Below are positions 12,301-24,300 of a stretch of 64,000 nucleotides of DNA, piece by piece. The notes beneath the pieces were generated by a model. It saw only the letters and a program-made list of their open reading frames with translations. It was not told the origin of the DNA and ran no database searches. Both the position numbers and the translations under genes were made by a program. How positions within the stretch are numbered: position 1 is the first letter of the stretch; each line of letters opens with the position of its first letter. Source of the DNA: Acanthaster planci (lineage: Eukaryota > Echinodermata > Asteroidea > Valvatida > Acanthasteridae); assembly GCF_001949145.1 (NCBI RefSeq), contig NW_019091374.1, forward strand, positions 2,141,894 to 2,205,893, written 5' to 3'.

Positions 12301-15300
12301 TGCTAAATAGCAGAAGGTAGTGGGTTGGGTCCAAAACAGGGCGACCATACGTGATTTTTTTCTGTGGTAACTTATTTTATGGCAACCATATCACATCAAA
12401 GATTGTTTTCACTCAGAAGACGAAAATACACCGCGTACGTAAATAAAAGCCTTCAGTTTTAGAGGTGGGGGAAATTTAAACCCGAGAGATAATGTTGCGG
12501 AAAAACCCTATGGGGTTCAACAGCGACTGGAAAATCCATGTGTCGGCGCGACTGGGATTCGAACCCAGAGGGAAAGAGAAGTATACCCTACACCAACCTG
12601 ACTCCTCCAAGCTTGGAACTCAGTATTGAGTACAAGGTATGTTAGTTATTCCATTACAGCAAAAGCCCTGAGTTATAAATGTCAGTTTGCTGTCAATGAC
12701 AGGATGGTACAGTCACCAGTGGTGGTTAGGGGAACATGAAGACAGCAAACACGACTGTACAAAGGAGGAGATGTCGGAGGCCGTCCGCGGTTACTTCACC
12801 ACCGACGCACTGCCGCTAAGCCTTGCCAACGCCCCCGGCGTAGCTGGTATCGTGAGTACAACATCAGACACGTTGAAAGCTTGTGGTGCACTTACGCTTA
12901 AGCGGCGATATCTTCCAGACCTTAAACGTGTATTGTATCGAAGGTTGCTAGGCATCCGTAATAGTTATGCGTTATCCCTATGCATTTTCCTCATCAGCTT
13001 AACTGGTATACCAGGCAAGATATGGGACGGAGGGGTACCCTTCTTACCTGTCCAATCCCTATACACACTCTAGACTATCGTTACCTAACACATCACCCCT
13101 CGAAGTCTGTAACGAAATCCTGAGATTCCAATCAAACAATGGCCAACACAAAGGCGGGGGGGTTCTCTCCGTCCCATATTTTGCTTTAAATGCTTACTGG
13201 ACGACGACTTACCTTTGGACTGGTTTTGAGCAGGTGAAACCATTTACTCCCAAATAGACGCAAAACACACGCTGTTGCATGCAAATACGGTCACTGTGGA
13301 ATCCACTCTAAGAAACGAAATATTTCACCGAAGAACAAGTCCACCTTGCTCATTCAATGTAACTGAATTACACATAACCTAAGGGTGTGTAAAGACCACA
13401 GAATTATCAAATGATGTAAATGTAAGGTGACAATTTGAAAATGCACTTATTCCAACAGACGACAGCGCAGTTTCTGGAGGAGTACAGAGAGTATGTTAGT
13501 GGGCATCCAGAGAAGTTGTCCGGGTACCAGGAAGCTCCGTACGGTTTCGACAGTGTGTGGACAATAGCACTTGCGCTACAGGAGGCGGAAGCAAGACTTC
13601 AAAAATTCGGTGGGTTATTCTTTGAGAAACAGAGAGAGGATGTCAATTATGATCTGTCATCTTTGATGTCAAGCTGTATCCAAAATCCAACTTGGCTTCA
13701 CTTGGGTTTTGACCTCGGATTTTTGCCGTTGCGCGCCCTGTAGGCCTAATTAGGCGGAGCTTCGAAAAGCAATGCGCAATCCATCAGGTTTGTGAGAAAG
13801 GTACAATTCACGATAACGATCCATCGGAAAGATTTCCACCTTAACTGATGCCAGCGAAGACATTCTCATGGAACCTCATCTTGAACTTGCAGCTAACGAA
13901 TACGAGCATTATCCAGAACAAACATGAACTGTGGGTTACGAAAGACACTGGTGCAGAACAAAAAGATCAAAATATGTAAACGCATCAAAGGGTTTATTAA
14001 CCTGAAGTGAAGTGATTTTTAAACAATGTCTTTAATGCGGTTAGGTCTTTATACAAATCGCTACAATGAAAGTAGTATTAAAGTAAATATTTGAGATATC
14101 AAATGCAAGGTCCCTTTTGACATGGGAGATAAAGACAGGGACGACAAAATCTTTAAAACAGGTAATCGCTTTTTGAAGAAGCATTCGCATTAAGATTTTG
14201 CCTTTACGTTAACAAGAGATTTCACATGCTGCAGCAAACCTTTATATTCCGACATCCATCATGCAATACCTTCGAGTCAAAATATTCACACTAAGTGCAA
14301 GCTAAAATTGTTTATTCAGTTAACCAAAATGCAGCAAAATATTAGCCTCATAAATACGGAAAATATACGTTGGGGTCGGTTACCAACTTTGCCACGGAAG
14401 CTGAAGTCTACGTGCGACATCTAAAATAATTGAAATTCGTGAATTGTGGCGAAACTTGAGAACTCCTTCCAAAGAGCAATGGATTTTAATTAATGAGTTT
14501 CTAGTATCAGGACATGTCAGTTTTTACATACTTTCAAGCGTCATTTTGGTGGGTGGATTTTGTTTATGTGAGTGATACTGATGCCATTCGATCTTGCTGG
14601 TGGGTGAAACCTAACCATGTCACAGAGCTCGGACGGAAGTAATTTTTGTCACTATTAAAGGTCAGTCCCGGGATAAGACGACTCTTCTCATCAGGAAATA
14701 CTTCGAGTTATAGGCCAAACCGCGTATAAAATCCCCTACACTAAATGCAGGCCACTGAGGCAAACAGCGAGGATGCAAAGTCGTTTAAACTTGTCGGTCC
14801 TTCTCTGGACGCGGGAATATTCTTTCTCGTGTCAGGATGTTCGTTTGCCGTCTTTCCGTTAGCAAAATAGGCGCACCTCATATCCGCATTTCCAAATGTC
14901 ACTCTTTATTTGAGACTCAATATTACGAGGATTGATTGCCGGATACGTCAAGCCTGGCCGGCCGATATAAAACGAAATTGCAGGTCAACTTTAGTGCTGC
15001 ACTCAAGCTTGAATCTGTAATTAAGCCAAGTATCGATCATGCTCCGCAGTTCGTAAACGACCAACGGTGCTTCTTGTTAATGCATATGCAAATTAGTTTT
15101 CTCCAAAAAACACAACCTTCCGTATTGACATTCATTTACAAGCTTTCTTTCCCTATAGGGGCATAGGCTGTAAAGCCTTTAGTAATGAAAATGCCAAGTA
15201 TCCATTATACCCGGTAGTTCGTTAACGGTCAACGGTGCTTCCTGTTAATTGTTTTTCGAAATTAGTTCCCCCCCCTAAAAAAACAACACAGGCACAGTAA

Positions 15301-18300
15301 AGGGGCAGGCCCTAAAGCCTGTATGAATAAAAATGGAAAACATGACTACGTCTGACACTGGAGAAGCATGTTGATTCTGTTGCTATTCACGGGAGTGCTT
15401 CATTCACGCAGAGAAACCCCTAGTTAAGTCACCTTTCAATGGTATGTCTTGGTATGTTGAGTACACAGGCACTGAGGCTGGAGGTCCCCCCACCACCACC
15501 ACGCATTGTCATGTTTTCCCTATGTCAAAAGGTTGTTGGAAGACCCTTTGAAAGAAGCATCGACCATGTAGGGTCTTATTTCGCGAGCACGGTTAAGGGC
15601 AAAACAAAATATATGGCTTCACCAACGGTGACAACTACATTTAAAAACTCATCCCTCCCCTGTACGAACTAAATTCCCCATGAATGTACAACCTTGGGCA
15701 AGCTCGATACAATGGTTCGACCAGCATCGACCGGTCAATGGATGGTTTGGACCACCTATAGCCAACCATTTGGACCCAGGCCCTTGGACAACATCGCATC
15801 GCTGGTTACAAACAACCAACAGAATTTATCAGTATGGAGGGTATCATTCCCCTAAATAATGCGCGAGATGTTATTGACCATGAACGCCGCGAGAGTCGCA
15901 GCAAACGGAAAAATATGATTAATGGTGAGATTTTACAAAAAGAAATAGTTCGACTACAGGGCCTGCTTGTTTCATACGGATCCGAATTTCGATCAGTGAT
16001 CCGTCGTTGGTTTACTGAAAGAAGAAGTTACCCAATAATGGATGGTGGAAACCAGCGTTAGGACCACTGTTCAAGATCGAGATCCGCGTAAAACCAATTC
16101 CAGACCCTATCCACCCTGAGTTAAAGGTCACCCCCAAGCGGCAAAAGGACAGGTGGTAGAAAGCTTTCCAAGCTGGTTCTTGCACGCGTTCTGCATGTAC
16201 GCAAAGACCATCCGGTTCGTAAGTGACTTCGTCACAAAGGTGGATCCGCCACTATTTGCAGGCTCTCATTTGACAATCGCTGAAGTTGCCCGTTAACTTC
16301 GGTTCCATGTAAACGGCGATCAATGCATGTAACCCCTATGTGCAGTGCACGTGTGCAGTGGCGTGGTTTAAACCAAAGATCGTATAGCGCCGAAGGCGCA
16401 AGATGAATAACTCTGCCCAAAAGCTGTAATTACCATGGGCGCCATTTGAGCAAGCGATACGCTTGCGCAGTTTACGGTAATGCTTCGACGCAGGCTCACT
16501 AGATGCACGTGCCTGCTGCGGCGCCTGCGCATTTGCATTAGTGTGCATTGCACAGGCATATCGTTTGCTCAAATGGCGCCCATGCGATTACAACGTTTTA
16601 CGTGTATTCACGGTGAAGTTCGCCATTTTGCGCCGCTACGCGGCGCTATACGATCTTTGGTTTAAACTGAAGTGACGTCACACTTACGAACCGGATATAT
16701 AGAGTACCGAAGTGTGACGTCACTGTGAACCAGAAAGTGCAGTGCAAAGGAATGAAGTACGCAAGCGTGTTGGTTCATGCGCTCATGCTTTTTACACTCT
16801 AATTGTGCGCGTGACGTATTCACTTCGGTACTCTATTATATAAGAAATAAATTCGTTACGCGTACTGTGTGCTCCACGTGAAACACGTCATTGACCCCAT
16901 TATAAACGCGCGCCTTTGCGGTGAGTACTATAAAAACACGCCTTCTTTTGTTCCGCTCGGAGCGGATAGGATCATTTGAGTGTGACTCATTGATCTCCAT
17001 TATAGTCTATATAATGGAAATCAATAGTGTGACTGTACTCATGCGCGCACGAATAAACTAAAAAAGAACGCACGAACTTGCCAATGTAAATTTAGGAATG
17101 CAAACTTCACACAGTGCACTGCAAGATGGATGTTCCGTGCTGCACAAGTGTGCAAATTAGGCGTGGCCCTGTGAAGGAATGGTGGGCAAATTCACAAGTA
17201 CCTTCCTTTTCTGCATTATTTTTACTGCAACAATGTTTTTCACACGCATTATTAAGTGATGAGTTAATTCAAATCAGGATGCTTGCAAAATAGCACAATA
17301 GCTCAGCCATGCATTTCGTTTGTAGGCTGAAGCTGATGTGAGATTTTAAGATAAACCTAAGCATTCATTGTTGAACTGGTTTTAGATCCGCCCAGGACGA
17401 TTGCAGACTTTTCATACGAGGACGAAGAGATGGCAAATCTATTCTTTGAAATAATGAATGCAACAAACTTTGAAGGCGTGTCGGTAAGGAATCAAACTTT
17501 TTTTTCAGGAAAAACGGCAGTGACCATCATGCAAAAAAATCCCAGTATCAAAATTCTAACAATAGCAACCACAAACCAAACTACATTTATGTGTGTATTA
17601 AAAGTGCCTCCATTTTCCGTTCAATATGCAAAACACATTTAACGTTACTTTCAAAGCCGTACTTTTTATTTTAAAATGGACTTAATGATAGCCAGAAACG
17701 ACCAACCCGCATCCAACACTAAGTACTTTGACCTCGATACCAACGAAGAATCAGGCGGGGAAATAAGCTATTTAGAGATGTATATGGTAAATCTACGGCA
17801 GTACATACTTTGCTCACATTTTTATATTTTCCTTTTACAGGGACCTGTACAATTTACATTCGATGGTGACAGAAAGGGACTGATGCAAGTTGAACAACAG
17901 CAAGGTAAGATGTAAACTGAGCTGAGTTTTGACTCGGAGGGCGTTTAAAACAAGTCAAAGGGTCACGTGGTGTATGTAGATTTTCTGTGCAGCAGAACTT
18001 TTATGTTAACCTGAATATTTTTAATTTTCGTTTTGCAATATCCAGGGCATTTGGTGCCTTTTTGTTTTCATGCGAACACCAACTTACACTTCCTTTGGAG
18101 TGGGCATATTTGTTGTTTACATTCTAAAACGTACCTCAACACACACAAAAATTATTTCATGGAAATGGAATCAAATCAAAACCGAGTACCCCTATTCGTC
18201 AGGAAAGTGGAACATTATTACAAAGTGGTTTGGTTTTTTTCATTTTTCTATGAGAAAGAAAAGCCAATAGTTTACATTATTAATGAGGAACAAAAGGCTG

Positions 18301-21300
18301 GACACAATGTGAGCCCAACCATTCCAAAACCGGGCTGAAGAATTTGAGTTATTATATAAAAAAAAATTCCAATACATATATTATGAACACACTCTCCAAC
18401 TTTCACGACCATCAATGCTTTTTGCAGACAAAGTTTTCACTTTGAAGTTTGAAAATTAACAGTGGAGGACAGGATTTGCTAAACGTCAAAATAGCCTACT
18501 TCGGTCTGGTTTGGGAATGTTGGGAATTTTTTTTCTGAAGTCGAAGTCGTGTCATAGACCCTTCACCAAAAAGAAATTGCTTTCGAAGGAAATAGTTACG
18601 AGCACTCACCGGAGGCTTGCTGTCTCCGGGATTTTGTGAAAAATGAGTTTCTGATCCTTGATTTTTTCTATCCCCTTTTTAGATGAAACTGAAGTCCGGG
18701 TGGGGATTTATCATCCTTCATCCCTGGAAGAGAACAAACTTGAGTGGACAAATGATCCACCGATTGTCTGGCAAGGTACGTTACTGGCTGTACATTTTTT
18801 TTTAAATAAAGTAATGAACCTGTATTGAGCCGAACATTATTTGGCTTCAAAGGGCCTTTCAAAGTTGTTGTTGTTGTTGTTGTTGTTTTTATGGTGAAAA
18901 GTTAGTCAGAGGCTACCAAGGGATTAAGGTAGAATTACTTTCGACACAAATACATCCACCAGGCCCTTTTGAAATAATCTGATTTCCAATTAATGTTATA
19001 AATCACATGAATCAATGAATTTCGTGGTCGTTTCCCATTTGCACAAGTCACAGAGCCTCCATCGAGTAGGCACAAACACTCTTAAAAGTAGTCAACCTTC
19101 CATCAATACGGGCTATTCAAAATAGTGCGCCTCCAAGAGTTTGAAACGCGTTGGCCAATCACAATGCGTGAAATCTGTCGACCCTTTCCAAACGCGCATT
19201 GGGTCGACAGATTTCGCGCATCATGATTGGCCAGTGCGTTGCAAACTCTTGGAGGCGCACTACTGTGAAAAGCCCGTATTAATCGTTTAAGTTGTCGATG
19301 GTTGAACCCTTCTCAGGGTTTTACTGTAGGGCTCAGCATGAACAAGACATGAACTTTTAACTCTAAATTTTGCACATGTCACTACAGGCGGCAAGCCCCC
19401 GGCTGATTCTATCCAAGAGAAAGAAATACCACAAACCATCTCACACGGTCTGTTCATCGGGGTATCTACGCTGGCAACAGCGGGTATCCTGCTAGCGTTA
19501 GGATTTCTAGCCTTTAATGTGCGCTTCAGGAAGAGAAGGTACGCCTTTGTTACCACCAAATCCGTAGGAAATTACTTCATACGGTCGATTTCGAGGCACA
19601 CTGGCATATGTGTACATTTTGACAAGATTTCTTCATTCAAACTTTATTTTTAAACCTATGACGCGACTTTGCTGGATTTTACGTGCGTACAAGTAAATAA
19701 ACCCGCACTTTTGAATTGGCAAAAACACTGTGATCTTAATTCTGGTCTTCCACGACGTCAAAATATTGAAATTCTGTTTCAGGAAACCGCTGAATGCTCC
19801 TAATTTCAGATTTAATTGTTGATTACTTTTATTTGATGGGAATCCATGTTGACATCCATGTCTGTTTTTGAAGGGTCAATAGATCAGATTTAAGTACACG
19901 AATAACTTAACATGTCATACAATAATACCCATTGTTTTAATCACGTAGTTTCATTAACAACAAAAGTGTATAAGAACTTAATGGGTTTCTGTTGCGAATA
20001 CTGCGCTATGAACCCACCTGAAAAGATCACATGTGGCGTGTTATTTTTTAACCGATGAAATGTGACCTTTAAATTTCGTAGTTTTCATTAAATGTCCAAA
20101 TTATCGCCGTGATAATCCGTGATTCAATGAGCTAATCGAACTGAAGAAAAGTTAAAACTTAATTTGGTTCCCAATTATATTCCAGATGTGGGATATGTTG
20201 ACTTTTTTGAGTATGTCACTCGCATCGTGAATATCCCATTTTCTATATAATCACATTCAGGGGTTAGTTCCTAAAAGCTACGGTACGAAATCCGTTTTCT
20301 TGACAAATAATTCAATCAAGTACTCGTGTCATCCGGCGAGGGACGTGTAATTTTTTATGAGTTAACCTTTCAAAAATAGACCATTCATTTGTTTGTCCGC
20401 ATGTCTGTCTTGTTAAGGTCATATGTGAATGCTGTCCTTTTCGTTGAAAAAAGTCAGCGCCGTCGAGAAATGATTTCGGGGGCGCTTAGACTGTTGGTGA
20501 AAGAATTGATGTGAACTACAAAAAATGTTGGGATTTCCGGAATTAGAATGTTCTATTTTTTTTACGAAACCTCAAAGAAATACAATAATTAGATCTTGGT
20601 AAGACCAAAATGCCTCCCTGCACATTCAAGTGGGTGTAGTTGCTTTTTCAATTTAAATCATTGGCGATTTATTTTTATTTTCCGAGTCAGATTTATCAAG
20701 ATGTCTAGCCCGAAAATCAACAACCTCATTCTTGTTGGAGGTATCCTGATTTATGTGTCAATCTACTTCAACGGTCTGGACACCAGCAGAGTTCACTTTG
20801 ATTCCTATGTCTCAATGTGCAAGGTACGTCTCTGGTACAAAACATAAGACTGACTGGTACCTTCACTACAGGCCTTCATTATTCCTTCCGTCAGCTTGTG
20901 ATTGGGAGCGTTTAATGCGTTGAATGACTGTTCTACTACATACGTCATCATACACCTCCGTGTGTCATTTGTATGCAGGCAACAGTGTGATACACAATAC
21001 GAAGTATAAATCTGCCAAAGATACTTAACAAAACGTTTCGAACTCTCACTGCAGTCACGTCATGGAAAGTGTGATACAAAATGGGTTATATGTGGCACAA
21101 ACCAATCAAATATCAGTTAGCATTCCTATGTCCTCGTTCTGGGAGCATGGCGCAAAATTCAGCTGTGACGTGCTGGTACTAAATATTTAGTTTTTAACTT
21201 GCGCCATTATGGACATTACGTAATTACGAGCCTGGAAGCGATATGTCTCAACGATTGTCTGCCAATTATTCTGTGGCGAAATCTCCTGAACTTTCTCGGA

Positions 21301-24300
21301 CTGACTGACGACCAACAAAGTATATGTAGTCTAAAGGCTGAGGGACGCAAACACGTTGGGATGGAAATACTCTGCCGAGGGAATGACAAGAGTCACTGTT
21401 CTCGTTTATTACAGGACACCTTCAACTGTTTATTGAAGTTGCAATACGCCTTACTCCCTAATGTGCAGACTGAATACTCCTCGCTGTTGAGCTAATTAAA
21501 ATACTAACAGTGCAAAACAGAAAATGCAGTGTAATCTGGTACAGTACTGGTATTAAATTAAATGTCTAAGAAACAGTCATGACAGTCACACTTTGATCAG
21601 ACCATGACGCAGATTTGTTACCGTACCAATTACGTACACTCTTTTCACCACAGACTGTGATTACTGAATCTAAGATTTTTTTTTGTATTTCAGGCCAATA
21701 CATGGTGCTTGGGAATTGGCTTCGCTATGGCATTTGGCGCGATGTTCAGCAAAACCTGGCGTGTGCATAAGATTTTTACCAGCAAAGCCATGATGAAAAC
21801 GGTAAACTTTCCGAATACGCTAAGTATTTTCCCTAGACAATCGCACACTTCCGGACGTTTGGCTACAAAAAATAGCTCTCTGCACTTACTACCCCGATGA
21901 AGGGATACGAAATGAATTATGACCGTCAACCTTGAGATACGATTAATGATTAATGAGAATCACCTGCCAAAATCACATTCAGACGTAAGGCTAATGGCTA
22001 TTACGGCATAAGGCTAATGACAATGCTTAGCTTGTCAATGTAAGGAGATGAATTACTGGACTCCTTGCAAATTCCAACAGATTGGGCTGTGGTCATCAAT
22101 GGAAGGTTCAGTGCCTGGGATAGAATCTGCCTGCTCGCGATTTTTTTTCCGGAGGTGGTTGAGGGGCAATTGTCATATATGGGCGTGGTTAACTGCAAGC
22201 TCGATCAATCACGTGGACACTTAGAAACTAAAGTTCGCAGGTAAATGTTGGGCTCTACTTTTCTATTACAAAAACATCCCCCAACCAACTAATTCCCGAC
22301 AAGAACAAAAATCATAACTGCACACATGAACCTTGCCGCTTACAAGTGTCGCGCTTTTCTGAGCTACCGTGCGACTCGACCAGAAAAGCAATTTTGTTGT
22401 ATGTTATACTTAAAAGTTTGTCCACCCTATTTATGATAATTGCCCCCAACCCCTTCCTATCAAAAGTACACATGCCCAATTCAACCTTTTAGACTCAACC
22501 CCCCCCCCCCACGGAAAAAATTGCTGCCCACTCTGGTTACGCGCATGCAAAGTGAAATTTTCCCCTTGATGCACACAACGCGGCAGCGTGCAGACTTGGG
22601 GCAGGTGCACAGCAGAAATGGTGTTCAATCTGTTCATACTCTCTTGGTTACCACTTAGGGGCACAATGGAGTCCACAGACACGTGAATCATCGAAGTAAC
22701 AGTTTTCTTGGTACTCCTGACTACACTGCATATTCATGAATATGACCAGTCTTAAAGACTAGCCGAGAACATCTTATTCCCTTCTTAAATTTGAATGAGA
22801 CAGTTCGGTTTTCCAGGAGTACATGCCTCAAATCAATGGAGTGCGTCAACAGTCATTCCAGAATAGTCATTCCGCGATAGGCCGGTCTATCAGGGCAGCC
22901 GTACAGTGAACGTAGTGTTTTTGTGTTCAAATAGCTTTGCTTTTGAAATACCGAAATACACAGTTTCCTGTGATTTAAAAAATACAATGACTCTTGTTTT
23001 CAACCTTCTTCCACGGTCTTCAAGAGAAAATGTGATGTTACTCTGAGGGTTAAATACATGTATTTGTTCGCAATCTGTGTGTATTCTTTCCAATTTAACA
23101 GATTATCAAAGACTACCAGCTATATGTGATGGTTGCTGTCCTAGTCCTGATCATCACTCTAGTTTTGATAATTTGGGAAGTCGTGGATCCACTGCAGATA
23201 GTTGAGAGAAAAGGAGCGAGAGAGGTGGGTAGATTAGTACGATCATATTGCTACATAGGGTGATGGATGTAACCGACCACTATCCACTAATTCATTGATC
23301 AACAAGGTAGCCATTACCACCAATCCGCAGAGTAACAGACACTAATCCCAATCCATCTACAAGTTGGCTAACTAAAACACCCAACCACCAATCTACTGAT
23401 CACCACAATGATCACATTATACCATTTAATCCACTAAATAGTCGATCAACCAACACAAACAACCAGCAATCCACTGATCAGTAAATCAATCAGCAACCGA
23501 ACAGCTAACGGTGAGGTTCGGGCAGTATTCTGACCTGAACACAGAATGTCATACAGTGTATATGCACTATAGACGGGCTACTGAACTGTGTGGTAGACTA
23601 TAATGCTGCAAAACACATCCGTTTACAGAATTCTGCAAACTGTCGGCTAAACAGCGCAGTTGACATGAGGACGATGTGGCTTAGGACAGCGGCCATACTG
23701 TGACAAAAAAATGAAGAATTCCAAAGGTTCACCCGATCATTTTCTCAAGCTGGAGTGCAAGATTACTTGAGTAGGATCCATTCGTCGAGGCTAATGTTGG
23801 TGTGAAGTCTATTCGTTCCACTTAAAACAATACGCTTATAGTTTCACGTTATCGTTGTACGATTTTTTTCTGTACAATTATCAGCAAACAGATGACCTTG
23901 ATGTCGTCATCATTCCTGTCCACGTGACCTGCGAGTCAACATGGCAGGTGTACTGGGTCGGGACTCTGATTTGCATTGACGGGTTACTGCTCATCTTCGG
24001 AGCCTTCCTAGCCTGGGAAACGAGAAAAGTTACCGTACCAGCCTTAAACGATTCCAAATACATTGGTGAGTGTCGGGCGAAGATAGATGCAATTCAAATT
24101 GCTACATGTATTTGCCGATTCCGGGGTCAGCACGATCTTACACATTACTCATACCCTACCGTTTAAGTCTGGCACCAAATCAAACAGAAAGGAGGTCTCG
24201 TAAACAATCCCACTGTCATCCAAGCATATATGTAGCATCTCACAAATCCAAAAGGTGACTATTGCCGAGTATTTATTTTACTACACTTACATTAACAAAT

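Larger units (their letters stand above)
13610..17385. other. intron 7 of GABA-B-like gene, repeat-rich
   Basis: 3.8 kb without a recognisable exon. It contains a diverged 168-bp tandem duplication (15024-15337), a dispersed repeat (15714-15783), a large foldback element (16210-16696), a smaller one (16700-16835), and the 16905-16970 repeat. Confidence 0.7.

Noticed and set aside
12541-12608. tRNA gene on the minus strand
   Set aside because: A B box and an A-box-like word are present, but the arms do not pair into a cloverleaf and the body matches another copy at 58896-59056. It is a SINE.
16232-16665. Several 60-80 aa ORFs on both strands
   Set aside because: They fall within the foldback at 16210-16696 and are by-products of its palindromic structure.
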